In this document: positions 27,477 to 36,376 of the stretch, piece by piece
Numbering within the stretch: position 1 is the first letter of the stretch
How the letters are laid out: each line of letters opens with the position of its first letter
Source of the DNA: Psychromonas sp. L1A2
GTDB lineage: Bacteria > Pseudomonadota > Gammaproteobacteria > Enterobacterales > Psychromonadaceae
Direction: 5' to 3'
Assembly (NCBI RefSeq): GCF_009828855.1
Contig: NZ_WUAG01000001.1
Location: forward strand, 310,001 to 374,000
Length of the DNA stretch: 64,000 nt
The notes under the pieces: model-generated
What the model was told of the DNA's origin: nothing
Seen by the model: only the letters and a program-made list of their open reading frames with translations
Database searches by the model: none
Program-made: the position numbers and the translations under genes

Positions 27477-29030
27477 GTGACTCAAAATATCGATAAAAGC
27501 AAAAAAGTTGATTTAAGCGGACAAGATCGCTTTACATGGAATTTAATGGTGAGCTGGGCAAGCCAGCTTGTTCTTGTTTTTTCAGGTTTTATAATGCCTC
27601 GTTTAGTTGATGAAAAAGTAGGCCAAGTGGCGTTAGGTATTTGGGATTTTGGTTGGTCTTTTGTTAGTTATTTGGCGCTACTTGGATTTGGAATGGGGGC
27701 TTGTTTTAACCGTTATATTGCAAAATATCGCTCAGCGGGTGATTTTGTCAAATTGAATGAGGTAGCAAATTCTGCAGTCTTTGTGCAGTTAGTTGTGTCT
27801 TCAGCAGTTACACTATGTACCATTTTATTTTACTTTTTACTGCCGGTTTTTTTTAGTGAGTCATTAAAAGAAAATACTGAAATGGCACAATGGGTTGTGC
27901 TTTTTTTAGGGTTCAGTTTGTCAGTTGGAATGGCAGCAGGCTCTGCCAAGGGATTATTGACAGGTTATCACCGTTGGGATATTCATAATTCATTGCATGC
28001 TGGTGATAGTCTTTTCTCATTGGCACTGATGGTTACGCTACTTTTTTTTACCGATCTTGGCGTGATAGGAATGGCGATAGGTTACTTAATTTCAACAATC
28101 GTTTTTGAAACAATTCGGTTTGTTTTTGTGGCTAGACTCTGCAAAGAGTTTCAATTTAATCTAAAAATGGCAAACTTGGCAACCTGCAAAGAAATGTTGA
28201 TTTTTAGTATAAAAAGCATGTTATCAAACCTTCCTCCGATTCTTTTATTACAAAGCATTAATATCATATTGGTCAGTGCGATTGGGCCTGCGGCCTTAGC
28301 TGTCTTTGCAAGGCCGATGGCACTGACTCGGCAAATAAAAACGTTTATGACTAAATTCACATTAATGTTAACCCCGACAACAGGCTCGATGCAAGGGGCG
28401 GGAGATGATAAAGCTATTCAGACTCTTTTTGTTAATACCACCAAGCTTAGCTTTGCATTTGCCTTACCGAGTTTAGGTTTCTTATTTATTTATGGTGATG
28501 TGGTTTTGCAATATTGGATGGGTAATGACTATGCACTATGGCCTTTAATGATGATACTTGCACTCGGACAATTATTACCAATGGCGCAAGACACTTCTAT
28601 CCGCATACTAATGGGCCTGAATCAACATGGAAAAATCTCTATATTTGCTTTCATTGCTGTCTTCGTTATCTTTGCTATTAGTATTCTGTTTTTAGGCGTT
28701 AATAATTGGGAGTTAACCACAGCCGCTTTATTATTTGTGGTCCCGATGAATATTGTATACGGTTTTATTGTACCCATTTATACCTGCCAGCAACTGAAGC
28801 TGTCATGGATAGGTTATGTTCAAAGTAGTTTTATTAAGCCATTACTCTATATTATGCCATTTTTAGGTTTGCTTACATGGTCACGCCATGCCTATGAGTT
28901 GAATGATTCCGTAACTGCAATGGCTACTTTTATTGGCGCTGGCCTCGTCACTATTATTATCTACTTTGTCTATTTAGTACCCATAAAAATGCAACAAAAC
29001 TTGTTCCGCCGATTGAGAATTTCTTCATGA
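27477..29030 (+). CDS. Polysaccharide flippase (Wzx/MATE-like)
   Basis: 517 residues with about 12-14 membrane segments spread over the protein, in the MVF/MATE superfamily pattern (RFTWNLMVSWASQLVLVFSG start, GFGMGACFNRYIAKYR, and AVFARPMALTRQIKTF). It should flip lipid-linked repeat units across the inner membrane. It starts at GTG 27477, six bases after the sulfotransferase stop. Exact family within the superfamily is uncertain. Confidence 0.85.
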   Translation: MTQNIDKSKKVDLSGQDRFTWNLMVSWASQLVLVFSGFIMPRLVDEKVGQVALGIWDFGWSFVSYLALLGFGMGACFNRYIAKYRSAGDFVKLNEVANSAVFVQLVVSSAVTLCTILFYFLLPVFFSESLKENTEMAQWVVLFLGFSLSVGMAAGSAKGLLTGYHRWDIHNSLHAGDSLFSLALMVTLLFFTDLGVIGMAIGYLISTIVFETIRFVFVARLCKEFQFNLKMANLATCKEMLIFSIKSMLSNLPPILLLQSINIILVSAIGPAALAVFARPMALTRQIKTFMTKFTLMLTPTTGSMQGAGDDKAIQTLFVNTTKLSFAFALPSLGFLFIYGDVVLQYWMGNDYALWPLMMILALGQLLPMAQDTSIRILMGLNQHGKISIFAFIAVFVIFAISILFLGVNNWELTTAALLFVVPMNIVYGFIVPIYTCQQLKLSWIGYVQSSFIKPLLYIMPFLGLLTWSRHAYELNDSVTAMATFIGAGLVTIIIYFVYLVPIKMQQNLFRRLRISS

Positions 29031-29070
29031 TAGTGTTTAAATATATTCATTTACCAAGGGGTTATTGAGC

Positions 29071-30297
29071 ATGAGCGTTAGTTTACGAAAATACCCTTAC
29101 CCCTACCAAGCAATGTTAGCTATTTGTAGTGATTTAGATGAAACGCCTAATAAAGAAATTTATTTTGAAACCGCGCGATATTTAAATACCACGGAAGAAA
29201 CGTCTTTAGGTAAAGGTGTCGGGTTAGAGGTCGGCAATACTATCTATTTTGATATGCCTGAACATAATTTTTCATATACCAATACGGATGATGACGGACG
29301 ACAAAAAATTCATCAACTGATTGACTCAGGTCATATCGATTGTCTGCATTCTTTTGGTGACTTTGTTAAAGATAGAGCGTTAATTGAAAAACACTGGAAT
29401 GCTATTCAAGCGGGAAAAAGAAAAATAGAGGTCTGGGTTGACCATGCTCAAGCACCAACCAACCTAGACAATGATATTATGCAAGGGCAAGGAGCAGAGG
29501 TCGGTAAATCTGCTTACCATAGTGACTTAACAGTACAATCTGGCATGTTGCCTTTTATTTGGAAAGGGCGCGTAACTAGCTGTGTTGCCCAAAATGCTAA
29601 AAGAAGTTACCAAGCACTGCTTAATAAAAAGCAAATTAAAGCTTCTCTTAAAACGATTGCGTTAGAGTTCGCTAAAGGTTGGTTTGCAAGGTTAGGCAAT
29701 AAAAAGTATGCGATGCATAAAGATAATAAAGTGTTACGCAAATCTGAATTGGTTGATGGCACAGAAATAAATGAATTTATGCGTTGTAATCCTTCTTGGG
29801 GAGGTGTTTCCTGCTTTGATCAAGCTCGAGGAATACATTTTGTACTAACCAAGGAAGTCTTAGATACTTTAGTCAAAAAGCAAGGTTGTAGTATTCTTTA
29901 TAGCCATTTAGGAAAAGTTCATTCAGTTGCACAACCTTTTACCAGTGAAACTCGTCGAACTTTTGAATTATTGGCTGATTACAATAATAACAAGCGTATT
30001 CTAGTGACAACAACACGTCGCTTGCTAGGGTATAATCGAACCATTAATGAGCTAAGCTTTGAAGTTAAAAAAGAGTTGGGTGAAACTAATATTTATTTAA
30101 CAACTGCTTATATTGGAAAAGATTTGAATGGTTTAACTTGGTACGTGGACAGGCCAGAGTTAACAAATTTATATATTAATAATGTCAAATGTACAGAGCT
30201 CGTGATTAATGATCAAAGTGAAAGTGAACAAGCGAGTATTTCAATAAAATGGGACTACTTAATATTTCCAAGGATAGGTAAATCAGATGACAGTTAA
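29071..30297 (+). CDS. Uncharacterised protein, possibly deacetylase-like
   Basis: 408 residues, no signal peptide or membrane segment. I do not recognise the family. An early MLAICSDLDETPNKE, then HIDCLHSFGDF (H-x4-H), WVDHAQAPTN, YHSDLT and LYSHLGKVHS, place Asp and His residues in an order resembling the metal site of NodB-type polysaccharide deacetylases, but the usual conserved spacing is not clear. The C-terminal third is not similar to anything I can name. It lies between the flippase and a glycosyltransferase whose start it overlaps by 11 bases, so it is translationally coupled within the EPS operon. ATG 29071 is preferred (AAGGGG ten bases upstream) over TTG 29065. Confidence 0.6.
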   Translation: MSVSLRKYPYPYQAMLAICSDLDETPNKEIYFETARYLNTTEETSLGKGVGLEVGNTIYFDMPEHNFSYTNTDDDGRQKIHQLIDSGHIDCLHSFGDFVKDRALIEKHWNAIQAGKRKIEVWVDHAQAPTNLDNDIMQGQGAEVGKSAYHSDLTVQSGMLPFIWKGRVTSCVAQNAKRSYQALLNKKQIKASLKTIALEFAKGWFARLGNKKYAMHKDNKVLRKSELVDGTEINEFMRCNPSWGGVSCFDQARGIHFVLTKEVLDTLVKKQGCSILYSHLGKVHSVAQPFTSETRRTFELLADYNNNKRILVTTTRRLLGYNRTINELSFEVKKELGETNIYLTTAYIGKDLNGLTWYVDRPELTNLYINNVKCTELVINDQSESEQASISIKWDYLIFPRIGKSDDS

Positions 30298-31522
30298 TAA
30301 AAAATTAAGTCCTGCTACACATTGTTATCGATGGATTTTGAGAGTTATTTTAATTATTCATTATATATTGGTAAAAGCATTTAAGTGCTTACCTTATAAA
30401 AAAAAGAAAGTGAAATCTCTTAAAATTCTCGCGACAGGCACTTTTTATTCTGACCATTGGTTGGTGACACATTTACGTCCAATGGCAAGTGCATTAAATT
30501 GTGAAAAATTGACAATGGTTTCTGCTATTCCAGTTCCTGAAATGGATAAAGTGTTCGGTGCTTATACTCCTCGATTACTGAGCAAACTCTTTGGCCAAGT
30601 TGGTGCTCGTTTATTATATTTCACATGGCTAGCAATAACTAAAAGACCCGATGTACTAGTGGGTTTTCACTTGTTAGTGAATGGTTTATTTGTTGTTGTA
30701 TTAGCCAAACTTATTGGTGCTAAATCCGTTTACATTTGTGGAGGAGGACCTAGAGAAGTTATGGGAGGAGGAGTTAATACAGAAAATAGAATATTTAATC
30801 GTATTAAACTAACAGATCTTTTTATTGAGAAAATGTTAATTAAATCTGTTAATGAAATGGATTTAGTTATTTCAATGGGTACCTCTGCTATCCGTTACTT
30901 TAAAAATAAGGGAGTCACTACTCATTTCGAAATTGTACCCGGAGGCTTTGATGAGACAGTTTTTCGGCCTGACTCCAATATTCAGAAAAAATATGATTTA
31001 ATTTTAATCGGGCGTTTATCGGAAGTAAAAAGAGTTGACCGTTTTTTAGAATCTATACAAGAAGCAAAAAAGCAACTCCCAAACTTAAATGCAGTGATTG
31101 TAGGCGATGGCCCAGATAAAGATAAACTACAAAAAATGGCTGTTCAATTGGGGATTGCTAAGGATGTTTATCTTGTTGGTTGGCAGAATAATGTTGAACA
31201 TTGGATCCAACAATCTCGTTGTTTTGTTTTGACTTCTGATTCTGAGGGGTTATCACAAGCGTTAATTCAATCAATGATGTGTGGCATACCTGCTATTAAC
31301 TCTAATGTAGGTGATTTAGGCGATTTAATTGATAACGGAAAAAATGGTTATCTCGTGCACCCTTTAACCAATGAAAATTTTTCTAATGCCTATCAATTGA
31401 TGTTTAATTCAGAAGGTAATTTGACCGAGTTTTCTAACTGCGCACTTATAAGTAGTCAAAAGTTTTCTGTATCTCAAGTAACATTGCATTGGCAGAAAAT
31501 ATATACTGCTCTATTCAATTAA
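30287..31522 (+). CDS. Glycosyltransferase family 4 protein
   Basis: 411 residues with the GT-B fold. The donor-binding C-terminal domain shows DLILIGRLSEVKRVDRFLES, AVIVGDGPDKDKLQ, VYLVGWQNNVEHWIQQS and the E-x7-E type stretch TSDSEGLSQALIQSMMCGIP. A basic, hydrophobic N-terminal stretch may touch the membrane. It adds a sugar to the growing lipid-linked repeat unit; donor and acceptor cannot be read from sequence. It overlaps the upstream uncharacterised gene and is followed 20 bases later by the polymerase/ligase-like gene. Confidence 0.9.
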   Translation: MTVNKKLSPATHCYRWILRVILIIHYILVKAFKCLPYKKKKVKSLKILATGTFYSDHWLVTHLRPMASALNCEKLTMVSAIPVPEMDKVFGAYTPRLLSKLFGQVGARLLYFTWLAITKRPDVLVGFHLLVNGLFVVVLAKLIGAKSVYICGGGPREVMGGGVNTENRIFNRIKLTDLFIEKMLIKSVNEMDLVISMGTSAIRYFKNKGVTTHFEIVPGGFDETVFRPDSNIQKKYDLILIGRLSEVKRVDRFLESIQEAKKQLPNLNAVIVGDGPDKDKLQKMAVQLGIAKDVYLVGWQNNVEHWIQQSRCFVLTSDSEGLSQALIQSMMCGIPAINSNVGDLGDLIDNGKNGYLVHPLTNENFSNAYQLMFNSEGNLTEFSNCALISSQKFSVSQVTLHWQKIYTALFN

Positions 31523-31541
31523 AAAATAAAGTTTATTACCT

Positions 31542-33011
31542 ATGATTAGAATCACATTATTAACACTACTCATCGCTTATTTAAGTGCTTATGCTTGGAA
31601 AGATTGGTTTCGTACTGCTTGTTGGTTGGTATTGTTAATGTCTGTTTTTCAGCACCCTGACATGCCAAAAGCTATTGGAGGAGTTCCTGGATTAAACCAT
31701 TGGAATTTTTTGTTTTTGAATACAGTATTATCTTGGCTTTCTAATAGAAAAAAAGAAAAATTAGCTTGGGAAATGCCAAAATTTATCAGTTTATTAAGCT
31801 TTTTATATGCACTATTTATTGTTATTGGAGTGTATCGATACTTTTTAGATAACAGTGGTGTTATTGAATTGTTTGAGTATATGGAGAGTACGCCCCCTGG
31901 GAAGTTAAGCATTATCAATGAACAATTAATTAACTGTTTTAAATGGGTTTTACCGGGAGTTATTATTTTTGATGGTTGCCGCAATCGCAAACAATACAAC
32001 TTTGCTATTGGAACTTTGGCATTAATGCTTATATTCTTAGCATGGCAAGTGGTAAAAGCGATGAAATTGGGCTCGCTTACGATGGGGGGAGATGCTCTGC
32101 AACATAAAGCACTAAAAATCATCTCAGATAGTGTAGGCTTCCATCGTGTAAATATATCAATGATCATGAGTGGTGCTTTTTGGGGGGTTTTTTCTTTAAA
32201 AGAGTTTGTTAGTACGAAATATTATTGGTTACTTATTTTACCAAGTTGTTTAACTATTTTTACCGCGATGGCCTTAACAGGAGGGCGAACTGGTTATGGA
32301 ACTTGGGCAGTTCTAGGATTGTTTTTTCTCTTATTTAAATGGCGAAAATATATTTTTTTGGCGCCATTAATATTTTTAGCAATAACAATTTTTGCTCCTT
32401 CTGCAATTGAGCGTCTCAGTTCTGGTTTTTCAGGTGAGGGGACTGACGACATTCAAAACTCTAGCGTCACACAAAATATAGACTTTGAAGAATCTAGTGT
32501 GGATCTTTATTCTGTCACTTCTGGGCGAAATTTAGCATGGCCTCCCGTTTGGGAGTCAATTAAAAAAGCCCCTTTTTTTGGTTATGGACGAGATGCGATG
32601 ATAAATATTGGAATCACTTTGCAAATAAAGCAGGCGTTTAAGGGAGAAAGTTTTCCGCATCCACATAATGCTTATTTACAATGGATTCAAGATAATGGCT
32701 TTGTGGGAGCTTTTCCAGTTTTTTTATTATTTATTTTATTTTTAAAGTACTCATCGAGCTTATTTCGTGATAATTCAGAAAGAATATACGTAGTTACAGG
32801 AAGTTTTTCATTAGCTCTATTATTGGCTTTTTTAATCGCTTCAACAGGAAGTCAAACGTTTTATCCCAGAGAGGGGGCTGTAGGGATGTGGGTATCTATT
32901 GCTTTAATGTTACGTGTATACGTAGAGAGAGACAAAATTCGTAAAGGTGGACAAAGTATTTTGATTTCACCTGAAGACGGTTGCACTAGTAAATTGTTTA
33001 TAAAAATATAG
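31542..33011 (+). CDS. O-antigen ligase/polymerase-like membrane protein (Wzy/WaaL family)
   Basis: 489 residues with about ten membrane segments. A large periplasmic loop lies between about residues 285 and 390, and the family pattern ALTGGRTGYGTWAVLGLF is followed by GYGRDAM and HPHNAYLQWIQDNGF, with the conserved H-x-H-N of Wzy_C/ligase proteins. It should polymerise repeat units or ligate glycans in the periplasm. In this EPS setting, polymerase is the more likely role. It is the last intact gene before the insertion sequence cluster. Confidence 0.85.
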   Translation: MIRITLLTLLIAYLSAYAWKDWFRTACWLVLLMSVFQHPDMPKAIGGVPGLNHWNFLFLNTVLSWLSNRKKEKLAWEMPKFISLLSFLYALFIVIGVYRYFLDNSGVIELFEYMESTPPGKLSIINEQLINCFKWVLPGVIIFDGCRNRKQYNFAIGTLALMLIFLAWQVVKAMKLGSLTMGGDALQHKALKIISDSVGFHRVNISMIMSGAFWGVFSLKEFVSTKYYWLLILPSCLTIFTAMALTGGRTGYGTWAVLGLFFLLFKWRKYIFLAPLIFLAITIFAPSAIERLSSGFSGEGTDDIQNSSVTQNIDFEESSVDLYSVTSGRNLAWPPVWESIKKAPFFGYGRDAMINIGITLQIKQAFKGESFPHPHNAYLQWIQDNGFVGAFPVFLLFILFLKYSSSLFRDNSERIYVVTGSFSLALLLAFLIASTGSQTFYPREGAVGMWVSIALMLRVYVERDKIRKGGQSILISPEDGCTSKLFIKI

Positions 33012-33057
33012 TTATTCAAATAAACTGGTTAATTGAGTGATCTATATCAAAGGTTAA

Positions 33058-33076
33058 ACGCAAGCGTCTAGCTAAC
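33058..33076. repeat. IS66-end-like fragment
   Basis: GCAAGCGTCTAGCTAAC matches GTAAGCGTCTAGCGAAC, the end of the IS66 element at 33562, at 15 of 17 positions. No other part of an IS66 element is beside it. The rest of 33012-33181 shows nothing recognisable. Confidence 0.4.
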
Positions 33077-33213
33077 AGTCGCTGCCCTTAACATTCAATC
33101 TCAGATACCTTAACTCTTCACTTAAATTTGAAGATAAAAATGAGAATAATACATAGTAATACACAATGTACACTCCTTATCTAATCTGAGTTCTGGATGA
33201 GCAATAGCATTTA

Positions 33214-33561
33214 TTAGACTGCCATCGTCTCTAATTCACTTTTAGATGCCTTAATACGTGCCTTTTGCTTTTTTAAACAATAGGCCACTATTCCTGAAAT
33301 AATATTGAGCATGAACCCTGTTTCACTTCGGTGGCGGCTATGCTCTATTTGAGATATGTTTTTTAGTTGGTCATTAACTGTTTCTATTATGTATCTCTTT
33401 GATAACATAGCTCTATCGAAAGCTGACATTACTTTTCTTTTCATATTCTTACGGACAGTAGTGACTAAATCAATATCAGACCTCTTTAGTTTTTCTGTTA
33501 ACTTATTGTCAATATATCCCTTATCTGCATATAACTTACCCGTTAGATTTCTACATAAATC
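33214..33561 (-). pseudogene. IS982 transposase, C-terminal fragment
   Basis: About 116 codons on the minus strand. The stretch LTGKLYADKGYIDNKL and the terminal IETVNDQLKNISQIEHSRHR are characteristic of IS982-family DDE transposases. Upstream of 33561 the open frame runs into the IS66 end and translates unrelated sequence, so this is only the tail of a broken gene. Confidence 0.85.
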
Positions 33562-33583
33562 GTAAGCGTCTAGCGAACCACAC

Positions 33584-34940
33584 CTACATTTTAATATTCC
33601 ATGATAACAAGCTATCGATATCGGGCTCTGGTTTACACAGTTCATCGAGGCAAGCATTGACGTAATCAAATGGGATCAGACCATTTGCCTTGGCGGTTTC
33701 TACAATACTGTAAAGTGTCGCACTAGCATGGGCACCATTGGTCGTTTGGCTAAATAACCAATTCTTTCGTCCTATCACAAACGGTTTGACTGCATGCTCA
33801 GCCCGATTGTTATCAATACTTAATTGACCATTATCTAGATAGCGTATCAGCTTGTGCCATTGATTGGCTAGGTAGTTAGCGGCTTCTATTAGCTTGCTGT
33901 TACCGACTAAATGCCGCTGATTCTGTTCAAGCCATGTGTTTAGCTTATTAAGAATAGGCAAACTACCTGCTTGCCTTACTGTGTATTTTTCATCGATACT
34001 TTTATCTTTAATACGGGATTCAACGCCATACAGTTTCTGGATGAGACTCAATACTACATCGGCTTTACCTGCTTTATGTTTACCTTGTAGCTTTTTCGCT
34101 TCAATGAATTTGCGTCTAGCATGCGCCCAACAACCTACGAGGGTAGCCTGTGTTTTACCATAAGCTTGATAGCCATCAACATGCAAGTAGTCTCGATAAC
34201 CATTAAGATAATCGACCACGCAGGTGGCTGCGCGACTATTGTGGAAGTCGTAAAGCACGATATTAGGGATAGAATGATTCGGGACTGGTGAGTCTTGCCC
34301 TGAGCAATAGACCCACATGTAACTATTCACTTTATCAGATTTGACCACTTTTAATGGCGTTTCATCGGCAAACAGCGTGGGCTGCTTTAGCTGCTCGTCT
34401 TTCAGTCTTTCAACTAATGGGGCGAAGCGGGTGGCTGATTTGTCTATCCAACTGCTCATGGTTTGGCGACTGAGCTCGATACCGTATTGCTGAACATCGC
34501 TTCTTGGCGATAAAGCGGTAAACCATATTGGTATTTACTAGTAATAAGTTGAGCTAACAAACTCGCCGTTGCTATCCCTTTATTTATCGGCACCGCGGGC
34601 ATGACAGCTTGTTTAATCGGTGTGTGAGTCGACGATTTATCACAGTGACGACAGGCGTATTTAGGACGAATATGTTCAAATCACTTTAATTTGAGCGGGG
34701 CGCGTTAACGGATTGTTGCTCAGCCTTCACGGCTTCAACAATCTCTTCTACTTCATTAAATAATTCCCCTTGGCCAACAAAGCCTTCAGCACTTTTGCCG
34801 AATTGCTTTTGTTGGGCTAAACGCCAGCGCTCTTCCAATGCCGCAATGTGGGCATCTTTCTGTAAAGATAATTGTCGTTCATAGTCGAGTAGACTTTCAA
34901 GATCAGCAATACGCTGTTTAAGGGCAAGTTCATTTTTCAT
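33584..34940 (-). pseudogene. tnpC: IS66 transposase TnpC, disrupted
   Basis: The DDE transposase of the IS66 element, broken in at least two places. The N-terminal 84 codons (34940-34686) show the coiled-coil start with LEERWRLAQQKQFGKSAE and end at a stop just after NAPRSN. The zinc-finger region that should follow is missing up to the VIEHIRPKYACRHC equivalent, which indicates an internal deletion of roughly 60 codons plus a frame change. Near 34465-34480 a single base is missing (ATGTTC followed by AGCAATACGG where a further C is expected), giving a second frameshift before the catalytic part (34459-33584), which keeps LKQPTLFADETPLKV, HVDGYQAYG and DNNRAEHAVKP. Not functional as it stands. 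Confidence 0.85.
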
Positions 34941-35020
34941 GACGTCTATATTAAGGCATCACGGCAGGCTTTACAGTATTAAGTGAACAAGTGTTGATGA
35001 TCATCAATTGATCCTTTTAA

Positions 35021-35371
35021 TTAGAGTACTTTCTTACCGGTAACATCAATATTGCGATGACCGATGACGTCATAACCCGATAATAACCAATGTAATTGTT
35101 GCTGACTTAAGGTCATGGTGGGAGATATAAGTTTGGGCCATTTGAACTTATGCTTATCTAACCGCTTATACCAGAGTGCAAAGCCGGTATTATCCCAATA
35201 AAGTAGTTTGAGTTTGTCACGGACTTTATTACAAAACACAAATAGCGCCCCACTGAGCACAGGTAATTCAAGCTCAGCTTCCACCAAGGCCGCTAAGCCA
35301 TTAATCGATTTACGAAAATCGACGGCATCGGCACATAAATAAACGGTGGGCACATCGACAAACATCCTCAT
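35021..35371 (-). CDS. tnpB: IS66 accessory protein TnpB
   Basis: 116 residues, intact. Family marks are VYLCADAVDFRKSINGLAALV, LFVFCNKVRDKLKLLYWD and GFALWYKRLDKHKF. TnpB is required for IS66 transposition, but its biochemical role is not settled. Its ATG overlaps the tnpA stop by four bases, so the two are translationally coupled. Confidence 0.93.
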   Translation of the reverse strand: MRMFVDVPTVYLCADAVDFRKSINGLAALVEAELELPVLSGALFVFCNKVRDKLKLLYWDNTGFALWYKRLDKHKFKWPKLISPTMTLSQQQLHWLLSGYDVIGHRNIDVTGKKVL

Positions 35372-35709
35372 ACTGCTACCCCTTTAATGATGGCTACGAT
35401 GTTGTCTGTTGCTAAATCGACTGGCAGGGTAAGTTGACCTGTACGCGTATCAAATTGTATGTTGTTTTGATGAGTTTGAGCGCTGATTTCAGTAGTTTGT
35501 TTTACCTGGATAAAGCGTGATGCTGTGGGTCTTGGCGTTTGTGTTAGTAAAGATGCTTTAGGCAAGCCCTCTGTCAATAAAGTTCGCTGTTTATAGTAAG
35601 TGGTAATAGAGACATTATGGTGTTGGCAGAATTCAACATTAGTGCCGCTGAAATGGCTACGTTGTTGAAAGAGTTGTTGCCACTGTACGCTTGTTCTGTA
35701 AGTTTGCAT
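35368..35709 (-). CDS. tnpA: IS66 accessory protein TnpA
   Basis: 113 residues. The N-terminal part is a helix-turn-helix-like domain (WQQLFQQRSHFSGTNVEFCQ and HHNVSITTYYKQRTLL) as in IS66 TnpA. The C-terminal half is variable in the family. First gene of the element, coupled to tnpB. Confidence 0.85.
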   Translation of the reverse strand: MQTYRTSVQWQQLFQQRSHFSGTNVEFCQHHNVSITTYYKQRTLLTEGLPKASLLTQTPRPTASRFIQVKQTTEISAQTHQNNIQFDTRTGQLTLPVDLATDNIVAIIKGVAV

Positions 35710-35822
35710 TATCTGCTCCGAATTTATTATTGAGCAGGTGTTTTTAGATAATCAGGATATCGATGCTAGGTGTGCTTCGCTAGATGATCTTTGTGTAAGT
35801 TGTTGAAATATATGTTGTTTTA

Positions 35823-35984
35823 TTAATGAAGTGAGATCGTAATAGTCATTCTCTCACCGAAAGACATTGCCGAACTGCGTTTTCGCTTACGAGTCCCATC
35901 AGTAATGAGTTGTGTTTCCCATTGAGGTATAAATTGATGACAAAAATCATCGACATCACAAAATAATTCCACTAAGTTATCCAT
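35823..35984 (-). pseudogene. IS982 transposase, N-terminal fragment
   Basis: 53 codons on the minus strand beginning MDNLVELFCDVDDFC and continuing FIPQWETQLITDG to ERMTITISLH before a stop. This is the typical IS982 transposase start. It ends 30 bases before the IS66 end, so the gene was already damaged or was shortened when IS66 arrived. The rest of 36080-36376 shows no gene. Confidence 0.8.
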
Positions 35985-36376
35985 CTACCCACCTTATGTT
36001 GCTTTCAAATCGTTCTTTGTCGAAATATCTGATCGCTAGGTGGGCATTTAGTTCAATTCCTTAAGCAGAATTGAGGTTAAGTAGGTTCGATGAGAGATGC
36101 ATCTGAATTCGGAACACTGTTAGATAGTCGATATAAAATATTCGTTTTTCTCATTAATTTTTAAATTTTTGACAAAATAGAGTTTTTAGAACTTTTCAAA
36201 TTAATAGAGAATACCAATGTATAATTTTACATTGGTTACAGTTGCCGTTTTACTCTATATTTTATTTGTTCTATCTTATCTTTGATATTTAGTCTTCATT
36301 GTAAGTATAATCAACAATAAAAACACATTGAATACAGTCAAAATCGCAGTTGTTAGCTTGATTGTATTATTGTAAA

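Larger units (their letters stand above)
33562..35792 (-). mobile_element. IS66-family element
   Basis: About 2.2 kb. The left end (GTAAGCGTCTAGCGAACCACACCTA) and the reverse complement of the right end share TCTAGCGAA and CACACCTA. It encodes tnpA, tnpB and a broken tnpC in the normal order on the minus strand. The bases flanking the two ends do not form the 8-bp duplication expected of IS66. Confidence 0.88.
33182..36079 (-). mobile_element. IS982-family element, broken by an IS66 insertion
   Basis: The outer ends are inverted repeats of the IS982 type: TAATCTGAGTTCTGG from 33182, and TAACCTCAATTCTG read inward on the minus strand from 36079. The two flanks carry the start (35823-35984) and the end (33214-33561) of an IS982-type transposase on the minus strand; the middle of the gene, including part of the catalytic domain, is missing. 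An IS66 element fills the gap. No clear duplicated target was seen. Confidence 0.7.

Noticed and set aside
31649-32167. 172-codon open frame antisense to the Wzy/ligase gene
   Set aside because: Same reasoning: no domain, no ribosome-binding site, fully covered by a well-supported gene on the other strand.
33562-33669. Extended N-terminus of the IS982 fragment read through to 33669
   Set aside because: Those codons are out-of-frame translation of the IS66 end and tnpC, not part of the IS982 protein.
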